Source: Fidelibacterota bacterium
GTDB lineage: Bacteria; Fidelibacterota; UBA8477; JABMPR01
Length of the DNA: 54,707 bases
NCBI GenBank assembly: GCA_016844955.1
Contig: JAERTH010000044.1
Location: 1 to 54,707 of the forward strand
Reading direction: 5' to 3'
Under the pieces are notes generated by a model. It ran no database searches and was not told the DNA's origin. It was given only the letters and a program-made list of their open reading frames with translations. Below, one piece after another: positions 33,271-41,169 of this stretch; position 1 is the stretch's first letter; the number at the start of each line of letters is the position of its first letter. Position numbers and translations under genes: made by a program.

Positions 33271-35718
33271 TCAAGTTAATTTCATCAAACGTGCACGCAA
33301 GCTTGTAGTAAGTGTGGTAAAAACGACCACTGAAATGGAGCTCGCGGGCATTAGAATCGCCGAGACCAGGGGGGACAATTTCCCTGCAACCGCAAAACTT
33401 ACACCCACGATGTTATAAATTACTGATATAGTGAAACTGGCCACAATCACTGAGGTTGTAGCCTTGGACATTTTTATGAATGACTCAAGCAGGTGAAGAT
33501 TCTTGCCCGTAAGGATGGCATCACTGGCTGGGGAGAACGCGGTAACATCATCGGTAATGGCTATACCAACTTCACTGGCCCGTAGCGCACCAGCGTCATT
33601 TAAACCATCACCAACCATGAGCACATGGGCTCCCTCTCCTTGAATATGAGAAACAAAATCCAGCTTATTCTCTGGTGTCTGTCTAAAATGCAGGGCCTGT
33701 TCATTCCCAAAAAGATTCACCAGGGTTGCCTTCTCACGTTCCGTATCTCCTGAGAGTAAAAACATCTTAAACTGTTCTGACAGGCGGGTGAGTAATGGCC
33801 TCAAGCCCTTGCGGTAAACATTAGATATTAGAAATGACCCTTTAATCTGACCATCGATATCTAGATACACTCTTGTTTTCAAATCTTCAGTACTGCTGGA
33901 ATCAGTGTCCAGGCCAAGCCATGATCCGGATCCAATTTTAATATTATGGTCCCGTGAATTTCCCTGAATTCCACTACCTGTAATCTCTTCAAAATTTTCA
34001 ACCAGGATCTCGGCAGGAACATCCAGGGCCTGGAATATTTTCTGGCTCAAGGGATGGGTAGAATGTTGTACCAGCGATTTTACCAGTTTCTGCTCCCCGG
34101 TAGAGAGGGTATCACCGGCAAACTCAATGATATCCTGTCGCGTTTCTGTCAAAGTCCCAGTTTTGTCCATAATAATTGTATCAATTTTGGACAGGGCTTC
34201 CACCGTTTCTGTATTTTTGACATAAAAGCCCTTACGGCCAAAGATTCGCAGGGCCGTTCCCAGAGCAAAAGGTGATGACAGTGCCAACGCGCAGGGACAG
34301 GCTACGATAAGCACGGCAGTAAATACCTTGATAGCCACGGTTGTATCAAACTGATACCAGTAGAGTGAAGCTCCAATCGCAATAGCCAATACACCGAAGG
34401 TGAAATAGTGACTAACCTGATTAACCAGTGCATTCAGTCGCGAAAAGCGTGGTTTATTGAAAACATCATGATTCCATAATTGGGTCAAATAACTCTGTGA
34501 GGATTCTTTGATCACCTCCAGTTCGATGGTGGTACCAACCTGACGTCCACCAGCGTAGATAAAATCACCGGCCTTTTTACTCACCGGGTTTGATTCACCA
34601 CTGACAAAACTGTAATCGATATACGCTTCAGATTTAAGCAGGACAGAATCAGCAGGTATCAATTCCAGATTTCTCACCACAATGCGGTCTCCCGGCTTCA
34701 GTTTGGAGACAGGAACAACAGCCTCTACACTGTCAATTTTGCGGGTGACTGAAAGCGGGAAAAATGACTTATAGTCTCGCTCGAAGGATAAAACCTCGTA
34801 GGTCTTTTGTTGAAACAGGCGTCCCACCAACAAAAAGAAAACCAGACCCGTGAATGAATCCAGATAACCTGGGCCAGTCTGGGTCACAATCTCCCAGGCA
34901 CTGCGCAGAAAGAGCATACCAATCCCCAGGGTTATAGGCACATCAATGTTCACCGTTTTTGATTTCAGCCCGGCCCAGGCTGAGCTGTAATAATCCCTGG
35001 TGGCAAAAAGCAGAACAGGCAAAGAGAGCAACAGGCTCAGGTAGCCAAAAACCATTTTAAAGACAGGATCCACATCACCAGTGCGAGACAAGTATTCGGG
35101 AAAGCTGAGTATCATGACATTGCCAAAAGCAAAGCCAGCTAGTCCAATTTTGAGATACAGTTTTTTCTCAGCTGCCGACTGTTCGCGATCCCCAATTGTG
35201 TCTAGATTCACCAGGGGTTCATACCCCAGAGAAGAAATGAGAGCTGCGACTTCGCTGAGGTTCATTTCCTCCCGGTTGTAGGAAATTGTGACTTCCTTCC
35301 GGGGAAAATTGACCACTGACGAATAGACCCTGGAATCCATATCGTGCAGCTTTTCCAAAAGCCAGATACAGGAAGCGCAATGCATGGCTGGGGTATAAAG
35401 AGTAACCTTTTCTGTCTTCCCGTCTGAAAAACTAACGACCTGGTTTTTTACAGTCTCATCATCCAGGTAGGCAAATCTATCTGCAATCAAATCCTGTTTG
35501 GGAGTAATTCCAGGGGTATCCTCGATACTGTAGTAATCACATAATTCATTGGTGTTGAGGATTTCAAAAACTGTTTTGCAGCCATGGCAGCAGAAATATT
35601 TATCCCCAATGGCGATGGATTGATCAGGGCAGGTATCACCACAATGGAAACAGACCAGTTTATTATCCTGATTTGTAGTGGTATCACCAGCTTGATACTG
35701 ATCAAACTTAAGCGCCAT
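33271..35718 (-). CDS. ccoI: Copper-translocating P-type ATPase CcoI (FixI)
   Basis: An 815-residue P1B-type ATPase that supplies copper to the cbb3 oxidase. The N-terminus has a cysteine-rich metal-binding segment (CFHCGDTC and CCHGC) as in CcoI, then a heavy-metal-associated domain with CASC at 114-117. Membrane helices include the CPC ion-binding motif in CPCALALSSPFAL. The phosphorylation motif DKTGTLTE and the hinge motif MVGDGLNDAGAL are intact. It begins inside the last 11 bp of the rrf2 gene and precedes ccoS, so copper loading, regulation and the oxidase form one operon. Confidence 0.96.
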   Translation of the reverse strand: MALKFDQYQAGDTTTNQDNKLVCFHCGDTCPDQSIAIGDKYFCCHGCKTVFEILNTNELCDYYSIEDTPGITPKQDLIADRFAYLDDETVKNQVVSFSDGKTEKVTLYTPAMHCASCIWLLEKLHDMDSRVYSSVVNFPRKEVTISYNREEMNLSEVAALISSLGYEPLVNLDTIGDREQSAAEKKLYLKIGLAGFAFGNVMILSFPEYLSRTGDVDPVFKMVFGYLSLLLSLPVLLFATRDYYSSAWAGLKSKTVNIDVPITLGIGMLFLRSAWEIVTQTGPGYLDSFTGLVFFLLVGRLFQQKTYEVLSFERDYKSFFPLSVTRKIDSVEAVVPVSKLKPGDRIVVRNLELIPADSVLLKSEAYIDYSFVSGESNPVSKKAGDFIYAGGRQVGTTIELEVIKESSQSYLTQLWNHDVFNKPRFSRLNALVNQVSHYFTFGVLAIAIGASLYWYQFDTTVAIKVFTAVLIVACPCALALSSPFALGTALRIFGRKGFYVKNTETVEALSKIDTIIMDKTGTLTETRQDIIEFAGDTLSTGEQKLVKSLVQHSTHPLSQKIFQALDVPAEILVENFEEITGSGIQGNSRDHNIKIGSGSWLGLDTDSSSTEDLKTRVYLDIDGQIKGSFLISNVYRKGLRPLLTRLSEQFKMFLLSGDTEREKATLVNLFGNEQALHFRQTPENKLDFVSHIQGEGAHVLMVGDGLNDAGALRASEVGIAITDDVTAFSPASDAILTGKNLHLLESFIKMSKATTSVIVASFTISVIYNIVGVSFAVAGKLSPLVSAILMPASSISVVVFTTLTTSLRARLMKLT

Positions 35719-36211
35719 TGTCGGCCTCGGTGGTGGATTCTACTAGGGGGATTCCACAGGGTTGTGATGTGTTGGGAAACATGATACCGTCTGATAATTC
35801 AAAATTTATTTGAGCCAGCTCTTGTATTTTTTTGCGCCCCAGAATCTTTTGAATGGCTTCCTGTGCTTCATGCCAAACAAGATGAACCGCACAATGATCT
35901 GAAAACTCACAGGCTGCTTCACCTTGCATACAGACATTTAAATAAATGGGTCCTTCAACAGCTTCAATAACTTCCAGCAATGTTTTCTCTGCCGCTCCAG
36001 GCGCAAGTCGAATTCCACCACCATTCCCCTGGAACGAATTGATAAAACCCTGCTTGGCAAATTGGGACACAATGGAACGCAGAAAACGCTGGGGAATATT
36101 CTGGTTTTCGGCAATCTCACGGGCTGAGACCAACTGATCCTGATCACGACCAGCCAGGTATACCATAAGGCGAACGGCATATTCTCCAGCATTGGTCAAA
36201 CGAAAAGGCAA
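35708..36211 (-). CDS. Rrf2-family regulator with three cysteines, heading the cbb3 operon
   Basis: An Rrf2 winged-helix protein. The start is TTG at 36211, supported by AAGGGAAATTC upstream and by the usual N-terminus FRLTNAGEYAVRLMVYLA. The DNA-binding part includes REIAENQNIPQRFLRSIVSQ. Three cysteines at 94, 101 and 107 (VCMQGEAACEFSDHC, pattern C-x6-C-x5-C) sit where IscR, NsrR and RirA bind an Fe-S cluster. This suggests sensing of Fe-S status, oxygen or nitric oxide. Because it overlaps ccoI by 11 bp and is first in the operon, it probably regulates the cbb3 genes and itself. Cluster binding is inferred. Confidence 0.93.
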   Translation of the reverse strand: MPFRLTNAGEYAVRLMVYLAGRDQDQLVSAREIAENQNIPQRFLRSIVSQFAKQGFINSFQGNGGGIRLAPGAAEKTLLEVIEAVEGPIYLNVCMQGEAACEFSDHCAVHLVWHEAQEAIQKILGRKKIQELAQINFELSDGIMFPNTSQPCGIPLVESTTEADNGA

Positions 36212-36388
36212 TGAATTTCCCTTAATTAGACAGCTTATAAAATGACAATTGAATTTCCCGTATGAATAATCATTACTGGATTCATCCTAAAATAATTGCG
36301 AACAATCCAAATGCCATGAGTTTTGTGTTGTTTAAATGTTTTTCCATGGCCGAATTCAGGAGACACCCTTCTCACGCACATAAAACAC

Positions 36389-36414
36389 AAAGCGCGGATT
36401 TAAACCCGCGCTTT
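36389..36414. repeat. GC-rich hairpin between the barrel genes and rrf2
   Basis: Arms AAAGCGCGG (36389-36397) and CCGCGCTTT (36406-36414) flank the core ATTTAAAC. It is 24 bp past the end of the 36439 gene and, on the minus strand, is followed by T-rich sequence, so it may serve as its terminator. The core resembles those at 1665, 11505 and 43863. The rest of the 36212-36438 spacer holds no gene and should contain the cbb3 operon promoter. Confidence 0.6.
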
Positions 36415-36438
36415 GCATCATGAATATATCAGACCCCG

Positions 36439-37692
36439 CTAATTCTGATCAAGTCTCAATTTAAAACCGACCAGTACAGCGGCACTGGGAGTCCAGTCAT
36501 TTTCTGAGGTATAAACCAGAAGAGTCAGTGGAAGCCCCAGACCCTTGTTGACGTTGTAAGTATACTTGGTCATAATACTGGGACCGGATACTTGAAAAAC
36601 CGCCTCGTGTCTGGGATACTGCCTCTCAATCAGAGGTGATGCATAATCCACCCTGAAAAAGACACCTGAATCATCAGTGGAGGATGACCCCCCATAAGTA
36701 TTTGAATCAGGAACAGCACTTGTCCAGTCGCGGGTGTGATCCTGGAATGAAACCACACCATTTATAATTTGATTGTGATTGACTCTGGAGACTACACCAC
36801 CAAGGCGAATCTGCATAGCGCCAGCCATGAGTTTGTTTGAACCCATTTTAATTCCACTCAGGGTAGTGTTAAAACTCAGATTCATCAACACACCCAGATC
36901 AATATTGTTGAGGTGGTTGCCATCTCCTAGGCCATCCAGAGATTGGAAAAAAAGTTCACCGTACAGCACCTTATACTTAAAGGCACCAAAAGCACCGATG
37001 CCACCGGTGAGGTTTTTATTCCCATCCTCATCCCCTGCTCTATAACCTAAGGCAATAGCTGGCGATGGAACTTGTACACCGAGTTTGAAGAGTGGAGTAA
37101 TGACTCCCATACGAGCAAACCCGGCTTCTCCATATGGTCTTCCAAACAACTCACTGCCCCATTCAACGGTTATTCCACCTGATTTGCCAAAGAGATAAAC
37201 CAGGCGATCAGCGCCAATTTGAAGATCTGTGTGGGTCCAGAATGACTCTACTTCAAGATAGTCAATTTCCGGTTGATGTTCCGTGGTTTCAAAAGGCTCC
37301 TGGGTATCCAGATGATAATATTTTTCCTTCTCTGAAATGGTTTGAGCCAGGGTGGCACCCAAAACCCACTTCACTTCCATATTATCAATCACCGTAAAAC
37401 CATCCGAAACCGTACCATAGCGAATCTGATAGAGTTGTCTCTGACCAGATTTTGAGCGCACGGCAATCAGGTTATCCGTGGCAGCCACCGGAAGCATTTC
37501 TGTATCATTCAGCGTGATATACTCTTCAACCGCATTCTCAATGAGGAGGCGGAACGGTTCATACTCCACCGTCCAGGCGTCAAAGCGACGAGGATCCAGC
37601 ATGGGTGGTGCTTTGGGTTGTGCCCAGACAGCAGTCAGGCTAATTAAAAAGATGAGTGTCATCAGGAGTGTTTTGCGAATAGTCTTAGTCAT
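36439..37692 (-). CDS. Predicted outer-membrane beta-barrel protein, gld-like locus
   Basis: I recognise no named family. A clear signal peptide (MTKTIRKTLLMTLIFLISLT, then AVWAQ) is followed by an N-terminal domain of about 80 residues and then alternating hydrophobic/polar strands with frequent Gly and aromatic residues to the C-terminus (for example GITVEWGSELFGRPYGEAGF, YKVLYGELFFQSLDGLGDGN, LTLLVYTSENDW), as expected for an outer-membrane barrel. GGAGGATTTGAG fixes the ATG at 37692; a longer upstream frame overlaps the next gene. It is the last gene of the operon with 37704, the GldM-like and the GldL-like genes; the gap to its neighbour is 11 bp. Confidence 0.82.
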   Translation of the reverse strand: MTKTIRKTLLMTLIFLISLTAVWAQPKAPPMLDPRRFDAWTVEYEPFRLLIENAVEEYITLNDTEMLPVAATDNLIAVRSKSGQRQLYQIRYGTVSDGFTVIDNMEVKWVLGATLAQTISEKEKYYHLDTQEPFETTEHQPEIDYLEVESFWTHTDLQIGADRLVYLFGKSGGITVEWGSELFGRPYGEAGFARMGVITPLFKLGVQVPSPAIALGYRAGDEDGNKNLTGGIGAFGAFKYKVLYGELFFQSLDGLGDGNHLNNIDLGVLMNLSFNTTLSGIKMGSNKLMAGAMQIRLGGVVSRVNHNQIINGVVSFQDHTRDWTSAVPDSNTYGGSSSTDDSGVFFRVDYASPLIERQYPRHEAVFQVSGPSIMTKYTYNVNKGLGLPLTLLVYTSENDWTPSAAVLVGFKLRLDQN

Positions 37693-37703
37693 CTCAAATC
37701 CTC

Positions 37704-39002
37704 CTAGAAATACAGTGCTATTGATGGGACAATGAAAAAGCCAGGATCCCATTCATATTCTGTGTTTGCATCGTGGGTGAATGTCATGGGCATCCAGAAA
37801 TAAGTCATATTCATGTTGACACCCAACCACTCTGTTATGGTATAGCTTGTGGTAAAATCAAAATTTCCGAACCCATCGAGTCCGATGTTTAGCTGGCCGG
37901 CTACCTTGACTTTATTGAAAAAGCGATTGTTCATGTCAGATGCGTATTCAGCCCGGAACAGACCAAACATTGAGCCCAGTGGCTCACTACGATCCAGCTC
38001 TGAAAAAGAACCCTTTCCGTCATATACATCATTGCCATTGTCATCAATCACCTTGTCTACAATTTCACCATAGGAATACTGCATATAGGTGACACCGATT
38101 TGGAGTCGCAATGATCCAATAGGTACAAATCCCGGTTGATCCGGAGGTGAACCGATCCGACTGGTGAAACTGTAATAAAATTGACCGGAGGAGGGGTTAT
38201 AAACGGTATGGGCTGTATTCTGAAAACCAGAAGTATCACTATTATTTACAAAGCTCATATCTTGAAAGGAAAGACTTCCTCCAAAATTGGGCGAATCAAA
38301 TTTCAATACGCCACCAAAAGAACCATCCAGGGGTTCATTACTGCTCTTGGTGAGATTGATATAGGAAGCCGGGAGCGTCGCATAGAACTTCAACACTTCT
38401 GTTGCCAGACCAAGATTAAGCGTCCGTGAGGCTGCTGCTGGAAAACCAAGATCTTGCCGACCAAACTCTGTCGCGAAGGCAAAATTTGGATTTACACGGA
38501 TAAACATGCGTGGAAACACGGAGATATCCACACGTCTGTGTGTCCACCAAAATGCATCACGTACTTGTTTATTACTACGTTCTTCAAAAACATTTATTAC
38601 TTCACCCCGACCGCCGCCAACATCGACTGCTGACAGATAATCCCAGGAATAGCGCCGGCTGGTAATACTAGAAACCATTTCTGAGTCCATGCTGTCCAAT
38701 ACCGTCTTGGCTAACTTATTCAAGACACCACTACGGCCTTTGGCATAGATGTTTTCCAGGCTGGCCTGGCCTTCCACATCAATCCCTACAATTACACGTA
38801 ACTCGTCCGTTTCCTGAACCTCCAGTTCGGCCATATCATCAATTTCCATCAGCGTATCGATATACGCTTCCATAAACGAGCGGCTAAACTCTCTGTCTTT
38901 AACAATCCATTCCAGCTTACCGGTTTCCTGAAATCCCTGGGCCATAAGACCCGTGGTAAAGACCAGCACCAAAAATAATGTTATGAGGTTACGCTTCTTC
39001 AC
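37704..39002 (-). CDS. Predicted outer-membrane beta-barrel with N-terminal periplasmic domain, gld-like locus
   Basis: A signal peptide ending near TTGLMAQ is followed by an N-terminal periplasmic domain of about 125 residues and a barrel-like region whose last residues, IVPSIALYF, end in the aromatic residue typical of barrels. The N-terminal domain contains DELRVIVGIDVEGQASLENI followed by a helix, which loosely resembles the strand-helix core of TonB C-terminal domains. AGGAGG followed by five bases favours the GTG at 39002 over the in-frame GTG at 39008. It is 43 bp after the GldM-like gene and 11 bp before the other barrel gene. No homologue can be named; a partner of the GldLM-like pair is an inference from order. 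Confidence 0.82.
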   Translation of the reverse strand: MKKRNLITLFLVLVFTTGLMAQGFQETGKLEWIVKDREFSRSFMEAYIDTLMEIDDMAELEVQETDELRVIVGIDVEGQASLENIYAKGRSGVLNKLAKTVLDSMDSEMVSSITSRRYSWDYLSAVDVGGGRGEVINVFEERSNKQVRDAFWWTHRRVDISVFPRMFIRVNPNFAFATEFGRQDLGFPAAASRTLNLGLATEVLKFYATLPASYINLTKSSNEPLDGSFGGVLKFDSPNFGGSLSFQDMSFVNNSDTSGFQNTAHTVYNPSSGQFYYSFTSRIGSPPDQPGFVPIGSLRLQIGVTYMQYSYGEIVDKVIDDNGNDVYDGKGSFSELDRSEPLGSMFGLFRAEYASDMNNRFFNKVKVAGQLNIGLDGFGNFDFTTSYTITEWLGVNMNMTYFWMPMTFTHDANTEYEWDPGFFIVPSIALYF

Positions 39003-39051
39003 ATCCACCTCCTGTTTATCCTTTTAATCATCAAGTAAACTCACTTCCTGT

Positions 39052-40464
39052 TTAGTAATTGTATATGAATATTTTACGATATGATGTAGCCTGTTTGTTC
39101 TGATCATCTACACTGAATTTAATTTCCTGCGATTCAAGGTTATCAAAGGGCTCTTCCAACTCAACCTCCCAGCGATAAATCTTGCGGCTTCCCAGTACCT
39201 GGGCTTCACCAAGTTGTCGATTCGAGCCAATTCCACCCTTTTTACGGAAACGGCGAATGCTATTATTCTTGCCGTAGGTGGTAATTTCGAAGGTGAGGAA
39301 ATTCCCATCTCTACCAACGGGGTTGGCAGAAAGCTTAGGTGCCGGCGGCTTAACCACCTTAACCGAGTGTGTCATCCCCTTTACTTCACGTCCATCTACC
39401 AAAACCTGGAATGAGATGTTTCCTTCTTCAGCCAGGTCGGGCAATTGTGCTATAGTTCCAGGCATGATGCCACCACGAACTGCCGTTCCACCTACACGAA
39501 TGGATGTTTCTGATGATGGGATATCACGCAGAGCCCCTTCAAAGATGAAAGGATCACCAACATAGGCTTCCGTGATAGAGGGAGCCTTTTGCCAGAGTGG
39601 TGGTCTCACCTGCAGTTGAAATTCCACGAGGGAAGTTTCTTCATCTGACAGCCTGGTCCCCTTGAGGATAATTCGGCCATCTTTCCGACCACGACCAGAG
39701 ACCACAGCAACCGGTGTTCCTGACTCTAGCTTACCTACCAGATTGGCACCCCTGGTGGCTATTAATTCCAGGTCCTCCTCATCAACAACTCCACCAATAA
39801 TCACCCGTACTTCCCAGGGTAAACCCTCAACAATACTTACCTTGGGCCGATCCACGGTAATGGTGAACGGGGCCTGAATGGCACCACCAGCGGGATCCAG
39901 TGTGTTTTGGAACTGTTTTTCCAGAGAAATCTTGCCCACGTCTGTCATGGCATCCATGATTTTGTGTACAATGGTTTTGTCCGAATATGATTTCTCCAAC
40001 TCTGCCTGCACGAGCTGCTCATCAGGCATCACGCTGATATCTGCCGACATACGATATAAAATTTCGGCTTTTAAATCAAAATCAGCCTTGGGAATCACGG
40101 CTATGAATGTCTTGTTATCTGGATCTTCATTTTTGGGGGAAAGTGGGTATGAGAGTTCCTCAAGACCTGATGTTTCGGGTGCATCGATGGGATTCAAGTG
40201 AATCGTTCCTTCGAATGAGTTTTTGTCGAAAGCACCATCCAGTTGAACCTTCAGGTTAATAGTATCTTTGCCGTGAAGATCTGTTGCATTACGGATGGTC
40301 ACCAGGTTTTGGATTTTGTCCTTGGAAACTTCCAGGAGAATTTTCTTCTGATTGTCCTTGAAATGCTTGACCTCACCTTCAATTGCAAAGAAGCTGACGA
40401 TCGTGGCGATATATATGATAAAATAAACTTCGACACGAGCTTGGAACTTTTTCTTGCGAGCCAT
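39052..40464 (-). CDS. GldM-like single-TM periplasmic protein
   Basis: Residues about 11-28 (VEVYFIIYIATIVSFFAI) are the only membrane helix, directly followed by EGEVKHF; the remaining roughly 440 residues are periplasmic and look like a helical segment (to about 185) plus Ig-like beta-domains (about 190-280, 285-375, 380-470). GldM has the same plan: a short cytoplasmic end, one helix with an acidic residue, then four periplasmic domains reaching toward the outer membrane. Sequence identity is not obvious by eye, so the call rests on architecture and on the adjacent GldL-like gene, 18 bp upstream. AGGAGTAGCCGC precedes the ATG. GldLM forms a proton-driven motor in type IX secretion. Confidence 0.72.
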   Translation of the reverse strand: MARKKKFQARVEVYFIIYIATIVSFFAIEGEVKHFKDNQKKILLEVSKDKIQNLVTIRNATDLHGKDTINLKVQLDGAFDKNSFEGTIHLNPIDAPETSGLEELSYPLSPKNEDPDNKTFIAVIPKADFDLKAEILYRMSADISVMPDEQLVQAELEKSYSDKTIVHKIMDAMTDVGKISLEKQFQNTLDPAGGAIQAPFTITVDRPKVSIVEGLPWEVRVIIGGVVDEEDLELIATRGANLVGKLESGTPVAVVSGRGRKDGRIILKGTRLSDEETSLVEFQLQVRPPLWQKAPSITEAYVGDPFIFEGALRDIPSSETSIRVGGTAVRGGIMPGTIAQLPDLAEEGNISFQVLVDGREVKGMTHSVKVVKPPAPKLSANPVGRDGNFLTFEITTYGKNNSIRRFRKKGGIGSNRQLGEAQVLGSRKIYRWEVELEEPFDNLESQEIKFSVDDQNKQATSYRKIFIYNY

Positions 40465-40482
40465 GCGGCTACTCCTGTCGGT

Positions 40483-41013
40483 TTATTTTGAAGCCATGTT
40501 AGCGCTTAACAGACGCTGAATTTCATTCCGTACGCGAATATTGATCTGTTCATCCGCAAGTTCCTGTAAATGCTTGTTCAGGTTGGCGCTTTGCTCAGAG
40601 TTAGTTACCAGTTTATCTATCAGCAAACTGGCCTGGGATGCAAATTTATTGATTTCTGCGGCAATCTCTGGCACATCTCCAGATCGAACTGTGAAATCAC
40701 CCTTTGGTGCTTCACCCATTGCGGCTTCAGGGGCGCCTTGCTCGGCTGCTTCTTCTTCCAGTGTTATCTTGAATGTTTCCACACCTGCCTGATAAATTGT
40801 GAGTGCATATAAAAGCAACAGTGCAAATTCGACAGTCAATGCTGCAATGGTCACTATTTCAACAACTCCGAAGCCCTCTTCTGCAACTGAAAGAACGGTT
40901 CTGAGACCTGTTACCAGAATGAGAAACGCAGCCCCTGAGTAGACCAGTGCCTGGCGACTGGGGTATTGTTCCATGATTGTTTTTTTTCGAGTATAACCCT
41001 GTACTTTTTCCAT
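40483..41013 (-). CDS. GldL-like two-TM motor protein
   Basis: Two hydrophobic helices (about 23-42 and 50-74) near the N-terminus are followed by a helical cytoplasmic tail (about 115-170). Helix 1 has a basic residue, Arg38 in LVTGLRTVLS, and helix 2 has Glu62 in AALTVEFALLL. These fall where GldL has a Lys in helix 1 and a Glu (VTEALIF) in helix 2; such buried charges carry the proton path. The tail segment SLLIDKLVTNSEQSANLNKH is helical, like the GldL cytoplasmic part. A start at an ATG at 40974 would give a GldL-like N-terminus; I kept 41013. The pairing with the GldM-like gene is the main support. Confidence 0.72.
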   Translation of the reverse strand: MEKVQGYTRKKTIMEQYPSRQALVYSGAAFLILVTGLRTVLSVAEEGFGVVEIVTIAALTVEFALLLLYALTIYQAGVETFKITLEEEAAEQGAPEAAMGEAPKGDFTVRSGDVPEIAAEINKFASQASLLIDKLVTNSEQSANLNKHLQELADEQINIRVRNEIQRLLSANMASK

Positions 41014-41169
41014 AGCTTTTTCTTTCGTAATTGTTGGTTATGTGCTAAACCTGAAAATGCAAAGCATCAGTACTTTGCATCAATTATGTGCTTTTAAGCA
41101 ATGTCCTTAAATTTTGCTTTCTGCCTTTGAATTGTCAAGGATGAATCTTGTCTTCTATTCAGGCTTCTC

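Noticed and set aside
37693..37752. Longer N-terminus for the 36439 barrel gene
   Set aside because: The upstream extension overlaps the preceding gene, and a good Shine-Dalgarno plus signal peptide begin at the ATG at 37692.
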